A DNA stretch of 29,320 nt, taken from positions 1-29,320 of the forward strand of contig DATNFP010000020.1 in the NCBI GenBank assembly GCA_035606335.1. Direction: 5' to 3'. This stretch comes from DATNFP01 sp035606335. Lineage in GTDB: Bacteria; Bacteroidota; Bacteroidia; Chitinophagales; Chitinophagaceae. The translations under genes were made by a program, and so were the position numbers. The notes below the pieces were generated by a model. The model worked only from the letters and a program-made list of their open reading frames with translations. It did not search any database and was not told the DNA's origin. This document shows, in pieces, positions 1 through 6,454 of the stretch (its first letter is position 1; every line of letters starts with the position of its first letter).

Positions 1-778
1 GCTGCAGGGCAACCATGTGGAGCGCTGTGGTGCCGTTCAGGGCATTTTCGGGATTTACTTTGAGTGCTTTGCAGATCATTGATTTCCGGGAAAGGCCGGC
101 TAATATGGGACGGCCCAATGTCCTGAATGTGTGTAGGGAGCGTAATAGCTGAAAATTGTGCTCTACTGTTTTCCCGAAACCAAAACCGGGGTCTATCACT
201 ATATCTGTGATGCCAGCCTGTGTGCATTGGTCGCATACCAGGCGCAGATAATCTTTTACTTCTGTCACTGCATCGCCATATTGAGGGTTTTGCTGCATAG
301 TTTCGGGTATGCCCTGCATGTGCATTGCGATATAGGGGACTTTTAGTGAAGCAACGGTTTGCAGCATATTGTTATCGAACCTGCCGCTGCTGACATCGTT
401 AATAATAGACACTCCTACGGCAACTGCTTCTTTGGCTACTGCACTATTGTATGTATCGATCGATAACCAAACATCGGGGAAATGATCATGGATCCCTTTG
501 ATGACAGGAATGATATGTTTTAACTCCGCATCTGGTGTTATCAATGGCGAGCCAGGCTTTGTAGAAGCCCCGCCGATATCTAATATCGTGGCTCCATCTT
601 TTACCATCTTTTCGGCAGTTTGCAATAATCCTTTTAGATCGCTATCCCGGCCTTTATTGTAAAAGCTATCGGGAGTGGCATTGAGAATACCCATTACTAT
701 GGGACGAGATAAGTCCAATAGTTTTCCATGACTTTGCAGCATGGTTTGTATGGGTAAAAGCGTATTTTTGGAATTCAT
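1..778 (-). CDS. folP: Dihydropteroate synthase, 3' end cut by window edge
   Basis: Condenses 6-hydroxymethyl-dihydropterin pyrophosphate with p-aminobenzoate to give dihydropteroate in cytosolic folate synthesis. Translating the minus strand from the ATG at 776-778 gives 259 open codons up to the window edge. Family motifs are clear: NATPDSF at residues 33-39, then LDIGGAST, SIDTYN, INDVSSG, MHMQG, IDPGFGFGK and the substrate-binding LAGLSRKS. Usual length is about 270-285 residues, so only a short C-terminus is missing. The N-terminus carries about 20 residues before the core, including a second Met at residue 13. It is divergent from the DUF1599 gene, with about 13 bases between the start codons, so each promoter must lie inside or right at the other gene. 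Identification is from motifs and is secure; the start is likely but not proven. Confidence 0.95.
   Translation of the reverse strand, partial: MNSKNTLLPIQTMLQSHGKLLDLSRPIVMGILNATPDSFYNKGRDSDLKGLLQTAEKMVKDGATILDIGGASTKPGSPLITPDAELKHIIPVIKGIHDHFPDVWLSIDTYNSAVAKEAVAVGVSIINDVSSGRFDNNMLQTVASLKVPYIAMHMQGIPETMQQNPQYGDAVTEVKDYLRLVCDQCTQAGITDIVIDPGFGFGKTVEHNFQLLRSLHTFRTLGRPILAGLSRKSMICKALKVNPENALNGTTALHMVALQ
763..770 (+). promoter_or_regulatory. -7 element TATTTTTG for the DUF1599 gene
   Basis: Exact match to the Bacteroidota -7 consensus TAnnTTTG, 21 bases before the ATG at 792. It lies inside the first codons of folP on the other strand. No TTG sits at the preferred 17-23 base spacing upstream (the nearest are 14 and 26 bases away), so the -33 half is unsupported. 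Its position argues that the protein starts at 792 and not at the upstream in-frame ATG at 741. Confidence 0.45.
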
Positions 779-791
779 CGTTACAAATAAA

Positions 792-1361
792 ATGCAAGAA
801 CGTTTAAGTAGTATGTCGCCACAGATGAAACATACGTTGCAGCAATATCGCCAGGTAGTATCACAATGCAAGGATCTATACGTAAAGAAAGCAAAGGATT
901 ACGGTACATCGTGGCGGGTGCTGCGCCCTATATCCATCGTAGACCAAATTTACATCAAAGCATGGCGCATACGCCAAATACAGGAAAACGGAGAGCAAAA
1001 AATAGCAGATAGTATAGAGAGCGAATTTGTAGGCATAGTAAACTATGGGATAATAGCGTTGATACAAGAAGGGATTCCGGGAGATGCGCCTACGGAACTG
1101 AGCGCTGAGGATGCAAAAGAGCTGTATGAAGAGAAAGCTAATGATGTGGAAGAACTGATGCAGCAAAAGAACCATGATTATGGAGAAGCATGGAGGGATA
1201 TGTCGCAGCAATCGTTTGTGGACCTGATATTGGTGAAATTATTACGCATTAAGCAAATACTAACCAATGACGGTAAGACGTTAGTATCGGAAGGAATAGA
1301 TGCTAATTTTACAGACATTGTGAATTATGCTATATTCGCTTTGATAAAGATGAATGAATAA
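792..1361 (+). CDS. DUF1599 family protein with internal tandem duplication
   Basis: A 189-residue cytosolic protein matching the DUF1599 family, which I recall being labelled nucleotide modification associated domain 1; the biochemical activity is not established. Two copies of the same roughly 65-residue unit are visible, about residues 27-91 and 120-186. Each reads K-x-x-DYG-x-x-WR, then S-x-VD-x-I-x-x-K, RI-x-QI, and F-x-x-IVNY-x-I-x-ALI. The DYG motifs are at 36-38 and 129-131, a 93-residue offset. The pattern of conserved Asp, Tyr, Lys and Glu in helices would suit a nucleotide-binding alpha-helical fold, but that is inference. The start at 792 is chosen because the earlier ATG at 741 lies upstream of the -7 element and overlaps the folP start. 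The ATGs at 813 and 825 are alternatives. Confidence 0.85.
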   Translation: MQERLSSMSPQMKHTLQQYRQVVSQCKDLYVKKAKDYGTSWRVLRPISIVDQIYIKAWRIRQIQENGEQKIADSIESEFVGIVNYGIIALIQEGIPGDAPTELSAEDAKELYEEKANDVEELMQQKNHDYGEAWRDMSQQSFVDLILVKLLRIKQILTNDGKTLVSEGIDANFTDIVNYAIFALIKMNE

Positions 1362-1428
1362 GAGCTGAGATATTTTCGTAATAATAGGATTGCTAACCCT
1401 TAAAACATTAGACCTAAAATAAATTATT

Positions 1429-1941
1429 ATGAGACCAAGCCCAATCGTAATGGCGGCATTAGCCTTGGTAATCCTATTTTCATCAAGCTGCAAAAAGAGT
1501 TCAAATAACACACCTGCGAATAAGTCTGGCACCCCAACGGGTACAAGCTGGAGCTGGACAGGCACGGCACCATTAAGCGCAGAAATAGATGGCGTACCGT
1601 ACCAGGCGACTATTACAGGCCCAGCATGGGGCTTGACATTGCCAGCATTCACTGCGAGTAACAGTTCAGATACATCCTTCGATGTGCTTTTTTCAACAAT
1701 ACCAACTGCAAATACAGTATATAGTTATAATGGATCTGATTCATCTGTCAGCGTAAATCTTTTAGTACAATCAGCTACATCAACATCTTCATTTATAATA
1801 ACTCCTGGTGGTCGGATAAAAGTGATCGCTATTACAGATACGACGATAGAAGGCCAATTCTATGGCACATTTTCAGACATAAACGGTTCTGGAGCTACTC
1901 ACACGATAACACATGGTTATTTTAAAGTGCCGAGATATTAG
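1429..1941 (+). CDS. Small secreted lipoprotein, unknown function
   Basis: 170 residues. The N-terminus has a hydrophobic stretch (residues 8-17) ending in SSSC with Cys21, a good signal peptidase II lipobox, followed by KK and a low-complexity Ser/Asn/Thr/Pro linker. The rest is rich in Ser, Thr and Gly with alternating hydrophobic residues, consistent with a beta-sandwich on the outside of a membrane. The ending, with a GxFYGTFSD-like segment and a final GYFKV strand, resembles small Bacteroidota lipoproteins of the DUF6252/DUF5025 kind, but I cannot assign a family firmly. It lies between the DUF1599 gene and the DoxX-type gene and is followed by repeat-like non-coding DNA, so it may be a lineage-specific insertion. 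Function unknown. Confidence 0.75.
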   Translation: MRPSPIVMAALALVILFSSSCKKSSNNTPANKSGTPTGTSWSWTGTAPLSAEIDGVPYQATITGPAWGLTLPAFTASNSSDTSFDVLFSTIPTANTVYSYNGSDSSVSVNLLVQSATSTSSFIITPGGRIKVIAITDTTIEGQFYGTFSDINGSGATHTITHGYFKVPRY

Positions 1942-2000
1942 TATCGAAAGGGTAGTGACTATTTCCTGATATTTCGTTGTAATGCGTGGCTCTTATTTAG

Positions 2001-2058
2001 TGAGACTCTTCACTTCACGGCTTGCGCACAAAGGCCGGGTGTTCCGTTCAGAGTGACA
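2001..2058. repeat. Possible dispersed intergenic repeat element
   Basis: The stretch runs from GAGACTCTTCACTTCAC to CCGTTCAGAGTGACA. On the minus strand it begins TGTCACTCTGAACGG and ends GAAGTGAAGAGTCTC. This resembles the short intergenic sequence seen in many copies in Bacteroidota and other genomes (TGTCATTCTGAACG ... GAAGAATCTC type). Only one copy is in this window, so its repeated nature is recalled, not seen. The middle part (CGGCTTGCGCACAAAGGCCG) has a short CGGC/GCCG inverted repeat. Confidence 0.4.
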
Positions 2059-2067
2059 ATTATTAAT

Positions 2068-2119
2068 TAGAATGCTTAATAATTCGTTACAAGTAGAATG
2101 CTTAATAATTCGTTACAAG
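2068..2119. repeat. Perfect 26-bp tandem duplication
   Basis: Two identical, directly adjacent copies of a 26-base unit at 2068-2093 and 2094-2119. The unit starts TAGAATGCTTAATAATTCG and ends TTACAAG. It lies in the 251-base gap (1942-2192) between the lipoprotein gene and the DoxX-type gene, right after the dispersed-repeat-like element. No ORF or terminator hairpin was seen in this gap, and no exact TAnnTTTG. Confidence 0.9.
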
Positions 2120-2192
2120 AATTTATATACAAAGAGGAATGCCAATTTTTTTGCGATATTTATTTAAAATTTCAAAACTCTAATTTTTCGGC

Positions 2193-3323
2193 ATGAAATA
2201 CTTTCTCTGGTTTATCAGGATCGTAGTAGGTGTGTTATTTATCTTTTCGGGTCTTGTGAAGGCAAATGACCCGCTGGGGCTTACCTACAAAATGAATGAG
2301 TTTTTTGAGGCTCTGCATATAATGTTCATGACGCCTTTCTCATTTGCTTTTTCCATTTTCATGATCGCATTTGAAATAACCGTTGGTGTGGCTGTATTGT
2401 TGGGATGGGGTTTCAGAGTGTTTTCTATTTTGCTTTTATTGCTTAATATATTCTTCACTTTTCTTACAGGGTATGCGCTTTTTACAGGCAAAGTGAAAGA
2501 ATGCGGTTGTTTTGGCGAATGTATTAAAATATCAAGCACCGATACTTTTTATAAGGATGTAGCTTTACTGATACTGAGTGTGGTGTTGGTAGCTTACCGA
2601 GGAAGAATAAAACCATTGTTTGCAAGGTATACAGGTACGGCATTGATGATATTAACCGTAGTGCTTGCTTTCGGGATACAATGGTGGGCACTGGAACATT
2701 TGCCCTTTGTGGATTGTCTTTCATACAGAGCAGGCAGTAACTTATGGCAGAAAATGCAGGTTCCACCGGGCGCTGTACCTGATAAATATGAGTCTGTACT
2801 TATCTATGAAAAGAATGGACAGAAAAAAGAATTTACCACGGATAATTATCCATGGCAGGATACTACCTGGAAATTTGTGGACAGAAAAGATAAGCTAGTA
2901 CAAAAGGGAAATGCAGAGCCTGAAATAAAAGATTTTGTAATAACAGATTATGATGGCAACGACCATACACAGGAGATACTAACCATGAAGGGATATGTGC
3001 TCCTGCTTTTTGTAAAAGATGCCACCGATGCCCGTGAAGATAATATGGACAGGATACATTCGCTGGCAATGCAGGCTGAAAAATTGAATATTCCATTTTA
3101 TGTATTGTGCTCATCGGGCAAACCTGATGCAATGGCTTTTCAACAGAAATGGAAGCTGAATGATATACCTTTCTACGAACTTGACGGGACAGTGAGCAAA
3201 ACAGCAATGCGCTCTAATCCCGGGCTAATGCTGCTGGACAATGGCACAGTGCAGCATAAGTGGAGCTTCAGGGATTATCCTGAAAGCCTGACCATTAATA
3301 ACGGACAACTGATCTATAAGTAG
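2193..3323 (+). CDS. BT_3928-type DoxX/MauE membrane protein with thioredoxin-like tail
   Basis: 376 residues. The N-terminal third is a DoxX/MauE-like bundle: hydrophobic helices at about 5-22, 48-70, 75-98, 120-135 and a further one at 147-165. The motif E-C-G-C-F-G-E-C at 103-110 sits after the third helix and is typical of redox-linked MauE/DoxX proteins. The C-terminal part (about 240-376) has a thioredoxin/AhpC-like layout: DFVITDYDGND, GYVLLLFVKDA, IPFYVLCSSG and NPGLMLLDNG, but no CxxC active site. Known as the BT_3928 family in Bacteroidota; the partner and substrate are not established. A membrane redox role is inferred. The stop codon overlaps the GTG start of the next gene by one base, so the two are probably translationally coupled. 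Confidence 0.85.
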   Translation: MKYFLWFIRIVVGVLFIFSGLVKANDPLGLTYKMNEFFEALHIMFMTPFSFAFSIFMIAFEITVGVAVLLGWGFRVFSILLLLLNIFFTFLTGYALFTGKVKECGCFGECIKISSTDTFYKDVALLILSVVLVAYRGRIKPLFARYTGTALMILTVVLAFGIQWWALEHLPFVDCLSYRAGSNLWQKMQVPPGAVPDKYESVLIYEKNGQKKEFTTDNYPWQDTTWKFVDRKDKLVQKGNAEPEIKDFVITDYDGNDHTQEILTMKGYVLLLFVKDATDAREDNMDRIHSLAMQAEKLNIPFYVLCSSGKPDAMAFQQKWKLNDIPFYELDGTVSKTAMRSNPGLMLLDNGTVQHKWSFRDYPESLTINNGQLIYK

Positions 3324-4381
3324 TGCTGCGATTCCTGGCACGGCGGATACGATATAGCCTGCTGGTATTGCTGGGCGTTGTAACCGTGGTTTTTTTCCTG
3401 TTCAATGTATTGCCAAGTGACCCGGCGAGGCTTACGATGGGACAACGCAGTGATCTGACATCGATAGAAAACGTAAAGAAAGAGCTGAATCTTGACAAGC
3501 CACTAATAACAAGATACTTTCTTTATATAGATGATATTTCCCCAATAGGCATACATGGGAAAGATGCAGCAACGCAACATAAATACCATTACGCCAAATT
3601 ATTTTCTGTACCTGGTAATAAATGTATCGCAATAAAATGGCCCTACCTGGGCAGGTCGTACCGGACCAAAAGGGAAGTGAGCGCAGTATTAGGAGAGGCA
3701 TTGCCCAACACCCTGGTATTGGCATTAGCTGCAATGACCATTGCAACCATTGCCGGAATATTATTGGGTATCCTGGCGGCACTAAAGAAGGATACCTGGC
3801 TGGACACATCGGCCGTAGCTGCCAGCGTAACCGGAATATCGATGCCTTCTTTTTTTGCAGGGTTATTAATTGCTTACCTATTTGGCTATTTACTGCACAA
3901 TGTAACGGGACTGAACATGACCGGCAGCCTTTGGGAGTATGACCCGTTTACCGGTAAGCACCTGGTATTGAAAAATTTAATATTACCGGCCATAGCGCTT
4001 GGAGTAAGACCAATGGCTATCATTACCCAACTTACACGTAGTGCATTATTAGATGTATTATCGCAGGATTATATACGAACTGCTTATTCCAAAGGGCTAT
4101 CTAAAACAAAGGTCGTTTTCAGGCATGCCTTACCTAATGCTCTCAACCCGGTGGTAACTACCATATCCGGGTGGCTGGCAGAATTATTAGCCGGCGCATT
4201 TTTTGTGGAATATATCTTTGGCTGGAAGGGAGTGGGCAAGATAACGGTGGACGCACTTGATAAATTTGACTTTCCAATAGTGATGGGCTCTGTGCTACTT
4301 ACCGCATTCATATTCATCATAATCAACCTATTAACGGACATGGTATACGGATGGCTTGATCCAAGAGTCCGTTTCTATTAA
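3323..4381 (+). CDS. ABC transporter permease, DppB/OppB type, no partner genes
   Basis: 352 residues with a GTG start inside the TAGTG overlap with the previous stop. The N-terminus (RFLARRIRYSLLVLLGVVTV, then FNVLPSDPAR) is the standard opening of dipeptide/oligopeptide/nickel permeases of the DppB class. Hydrophobic helices follow at about 125-150, 165-190, 215-235, 275-295 and 322-345. The cytosolic coupling loop that contacts the ATPase is present: YIRTAYSKGLSKTKVVFRHA (EAA-type loop). Length is near normal, with an extra segment of about 50 residues between the first helix and the conserved core. No second permease, ATPase or binding protein lies next to it; the neighbours are a DoxX-type protein and a phosphate transport pair. 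The subunits may be encoded elsewhere. Confidence 0.88.
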   Translation: MLRFLARRIRYSLLVLLGVVTVVFFLFNVLPSDPARLTMGQRSDLTSIENVKKELNLDKPLITRYFLYIDDISPIGIHGKDAATQHKYHYAKLFSVPGNKCIAIKWPYLGRSYRTKREVSAVLGEALPNTLVLALAAMTIATIAGILLGILAALKKDTWLDTSAVAASVTGISMPSFFAGLLIAYLFGYLLHNVTGLNMTGSLWEYDPFTGKHLVLKNLILPAIALGVRPMAIITQLTRSALLDVLSQDYIRTAYSKGLSKTKVVFRHALPNALNPVVTTISGWLAELLAGAFFVEYIFGWKGVGKITVDALDKFDFPIVMGSVLLTAFIFIIINLLTDMVYGWLDPRVRFY

Positions 4382-4454
4382 AAAATATTTATTACTTCAA
4401 GGTTAAGAAATTATTAACTTTCTAAAGCGAAAGGAATAATACAGCCCGTGGCTA

Positions 4455-4462
4455 TATTTTTG
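4455..4462 (+). promoter_or_regulatory. -7 element TATTTTTG for the phosphate transport pair
   Basis: Exact TAnnTTTG match, 42 bases before the ATG at 4505, followed by CCGC. No TTG at the right upstream distance was seen, so the call rests on the -7 element alone. Confidence 0.4.
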
Positions 4463-4504
4463 CCGCACGTTAAGCAATTATTATTTTCTTATTAAATTAT
4501 TGTT

Positions 4505-5152
4505 ATGTCGTTTGGCTCTATTGTAAAACTTTTCCTGCCTAAAGACCGTGTTTTTTACGGATTATTTGAAGAAGTATCGAATGTGCTGATAGAAATGGGC
4601 GAAATATTTATGAAAGTGACAAAGGAAAAAGACGATGAAGCGCGAAGAAAATTATTGAAGAGCCTGGAAGACCTGGAGCATAAGAATGATGAAATAACCC
4701 ACAGGATATTTATAGAGCTTGGGCAAAACTTTATCACACCGTTTGACCGTGAAGATATTCACTTCCTTACCACATCTCTCGACGATATAGCAGATTATAT
4801 ATGGGGAGCGGCAAAGCGTATGCTGAACTATAATATGGACGGAATAGATGATACCACACACGCGTTTGCTGATAATATAATGAGATCTGTAAAGGCGCTG
4901 CACATAGCGGTATATGAACTGCGAAATATGAAGGACCTGCGCAAAATAACGGATGCATGTGTGTTAATTAATAGCCTGGAAAATGAAGGGGATGACCTGC
5001 TGGATATGGCTATGGTAAAATTATTCTCCTCAGCGATAAGTCCTGTAGAAATCATTAAGCGGAAAGACCTGTACCAAATGCTGGAAACGGTGACAGATAA
5101 GTGCGAAGACGCAGCAAACGTTATTGAATCCATCATTATAAAATACGCATAA
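4505..5152 (+). CDS. DUF47 (PhoU-like) accessory protein of Pit transporter
   Basis: 215 residues, all-helical, matching the DUF47/PhoU-like family that accompanies Pit phosphate permeases. Acidic metal-binding type motifs recur in the helices: LEHKNDEITHRI near 56-67, a DREDIHFLTTSLDDIADY segment in the middle, and ENEGDDLLD and TDKCEDAANVIE in the C-terminal half. These fit the ExxxD repeats that bind metal clusters in PhoU proteins. No signal peptide or membrane helix. The gene is 12 bases upstream of the permease gene, so co-transcription is likely and a role in gating or regulating phosphate uptake is inferred from that pairing. Confidence 0.92.
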   Translation: MSFGSIVKLFLPKDRVFYGLFEEVSNVLIEMGEIFMKVTKEKDDEARRKLLKSLEDLEHKNDEITHRIFIELGQNFITPFDREDIHFLTTSLDDIADYIWGAAKRMLNYNMDGIDDTTHAFADNIMRSVKALHIAVYELRNMKDLRKITDACVLINSLENEGDDLLDMAMVKLFSSAISPVEIIKRKDLYQMLETVTDKCEDAANVIESIIIKYA

Positions 5153-5164
5153 CAGCCAGCAAAC

Positions 5165-6361
5165 ATGTCTACAGCCTTAATTGTTATTATAGCACTGGCA
5201 CTCATATTTGATTTCATTAACGGTTTTCATGACTCGGCTAATTCCATAGCTACAGTAGTATCGACAAAAGTATTAACCCCATTACAGGCAGTATTATGGG
5301 CAGCGTTATTCAATTTTGCCGCTTTTTTCATTTTTAAAGATCATGGAGTAGCAAATACAATATCTAAGACCGTGAAGGCGGATTTTATTACGATGCCGGT
5401 TATTATCGCCGGTCTGTTAGCCTCGATAGGATGGAATTTATTTACATGGTGGTTTGGCATACCTTCCAGCTCATCGCATACCCTGATAGGAGGGTTTGCC
5501 GGGGCGGCGATAGCACATGCGGGATTTCATTCCATCAATCCGGATCCGATAATTAAAACTGTAAGCTTTATCGTTTTGGCCCCGCTGGTAGGTATGCTAA
5601 TGGCATTTATTATTTCGATCTGGTTCATTAATTCATTTAAGAAAGGAGCATTGCCTAAAATAATATCGCTACTGATAATAGTTGGGGTAATCATTTTCTT
5701 ATCGCAGGTATTGGAAACAAACCAAACCAATTTAAAAGTGCACACCAGCAGCCATTTGTGGAACGTAATTGTAGATACGAAGAATTTTAAGTGGATACTG
5801 CTTGGACTTATATTAGTAATAATGAGTGTATTTACACTTTTCCTAAGTAGCCTGAATTATTCGAGGTCTGCCGCGTGGTTCAAAAGATTGCAGTTGGTAT
5901 CGTCTGCTGCATTTAGCATAGGGCACGGCGGTAATGATGCACAAAAAGTAATGGGAATCATTACTGCAGCTTTGATAGCGGGTGGGAGCATCCCTTCATT
6001 TGATAAAATGCCTATTTGGGTTCCTTTATGCTGCTATACAGCGATGGGGTTAGGAACGATGAGCGGTGGCTGGAGGATTATAAAAACGATGGGTACGCGT
6101 ATAACGAAAGTTACCCCATTTGAAGGAGTTGCTGCTGAAACCGCAGGAGCGATAACATTGTTTTTTACAGAAAATCTAAAGATACCTGTAAGCACTACGC
6201 ATACCATTACGGGATCTATCATAGGTGTGGGAGCAACCAAACGATTGTCGGCGGTGAGATGGGGTGTTACTATTAACCTGCTATGGGCATGGATACTAAC
6301 CATACCAGTGAGCGCGCTTCTGGCAGCCGGAGTATACGCTGTGTTTAAACTATTTATTTAG
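5165..6361 (+). CDS. pit: Pit-type inorganic phosphate transporter
   Basis: 398-residue integral membrane protein, the usual size for the bacterial Pit/PiT family, which moves phosphate (as metal phosphate or with cations) through the inner membrane. Both halves of the internal duplication show the family signature: GFHDSANSIAT at 20-30, and GHGGNDAQK at 253-261. Each half also has the following transport motif: GIPSSSSHTLIGG in the first and IPVSTTHTITGSIIG in the second. About ten hydrophobic helices are visible. It follows the DUF47 gene by 12 bases. Whether it prefers phosphate or sulfate cannot be told from sequence, though the DUF47 partner favours phosphate. Confidence 0.95.
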   Translation: MSTALIVIIALALIFDFINGFHDSANSIATVVSTKVLTPLQAVLWAALFNFAAFFIFKDHGVANTISKTVKADFITMPVIIAGLLASIGWNLFTWWFGIPSSSSHTLIGGFAGAAIAHAGFHSINPDPIIKTVSFIVLAPLVGMLMAFIISIWFINSFKKGALPKIISLLIIVGVIIFLSQVLETNQTNLKVHTSSHLWNVIVDTKNFKWILLGLILVIMSVFTLFLSSLNYSRSAAWFKRLQLVSSAAFSIGHGGNDAQKVMGIITAALIAGGSIPSFDKMPIWVPLCCYTAMGLGTMSGGWRIIKTMGTRITKVTPFEGVAAETAGAITLFFTENLKIPVSTTHTITGSIIGVGATKRLSAVRWGVTINLLWAWILTIPVSALLAAGVYAVFKLFI

Positions 6362-6414
6362 TCCGTTTAACATATATTTAATCAAATTAGTTACTATATA
6401 AGCAGCTTTTTCGG

Positions 6415-6422
6415 TATTTTTG
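6415..6422 (+). promoter_or_regulatory. -7 element TATTTTTG for the SNF2 helicase gene
   Basis: Exact TAnnTTTG, 32 bases before the ATG at 6455. A weak -33-like TTA lies at 6391-6393, 21 bases upstream; no true TTG is present. Confidence 0.45.
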
Positions 6423-6454
6423 GAGATTGCCTTTTTTGAACTGTGCATTAATTC

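Noticed and set aside
158..346. 62-residue plus-strand ORF at the left edge
   Set aside because: Antisense to folP, whose motifs are all present on the minus strand.
2068..2119. CRISPR-like repeat
   Set aside because: Only two copies, directly adjacent without spacers; a plain tandem duplication.
4401..4424. Terminator hairpin after the permease gene
   Set aside because: Only a 5-bp AT-rich stem (GTTAA/TTAAC) with no T run; too weak.
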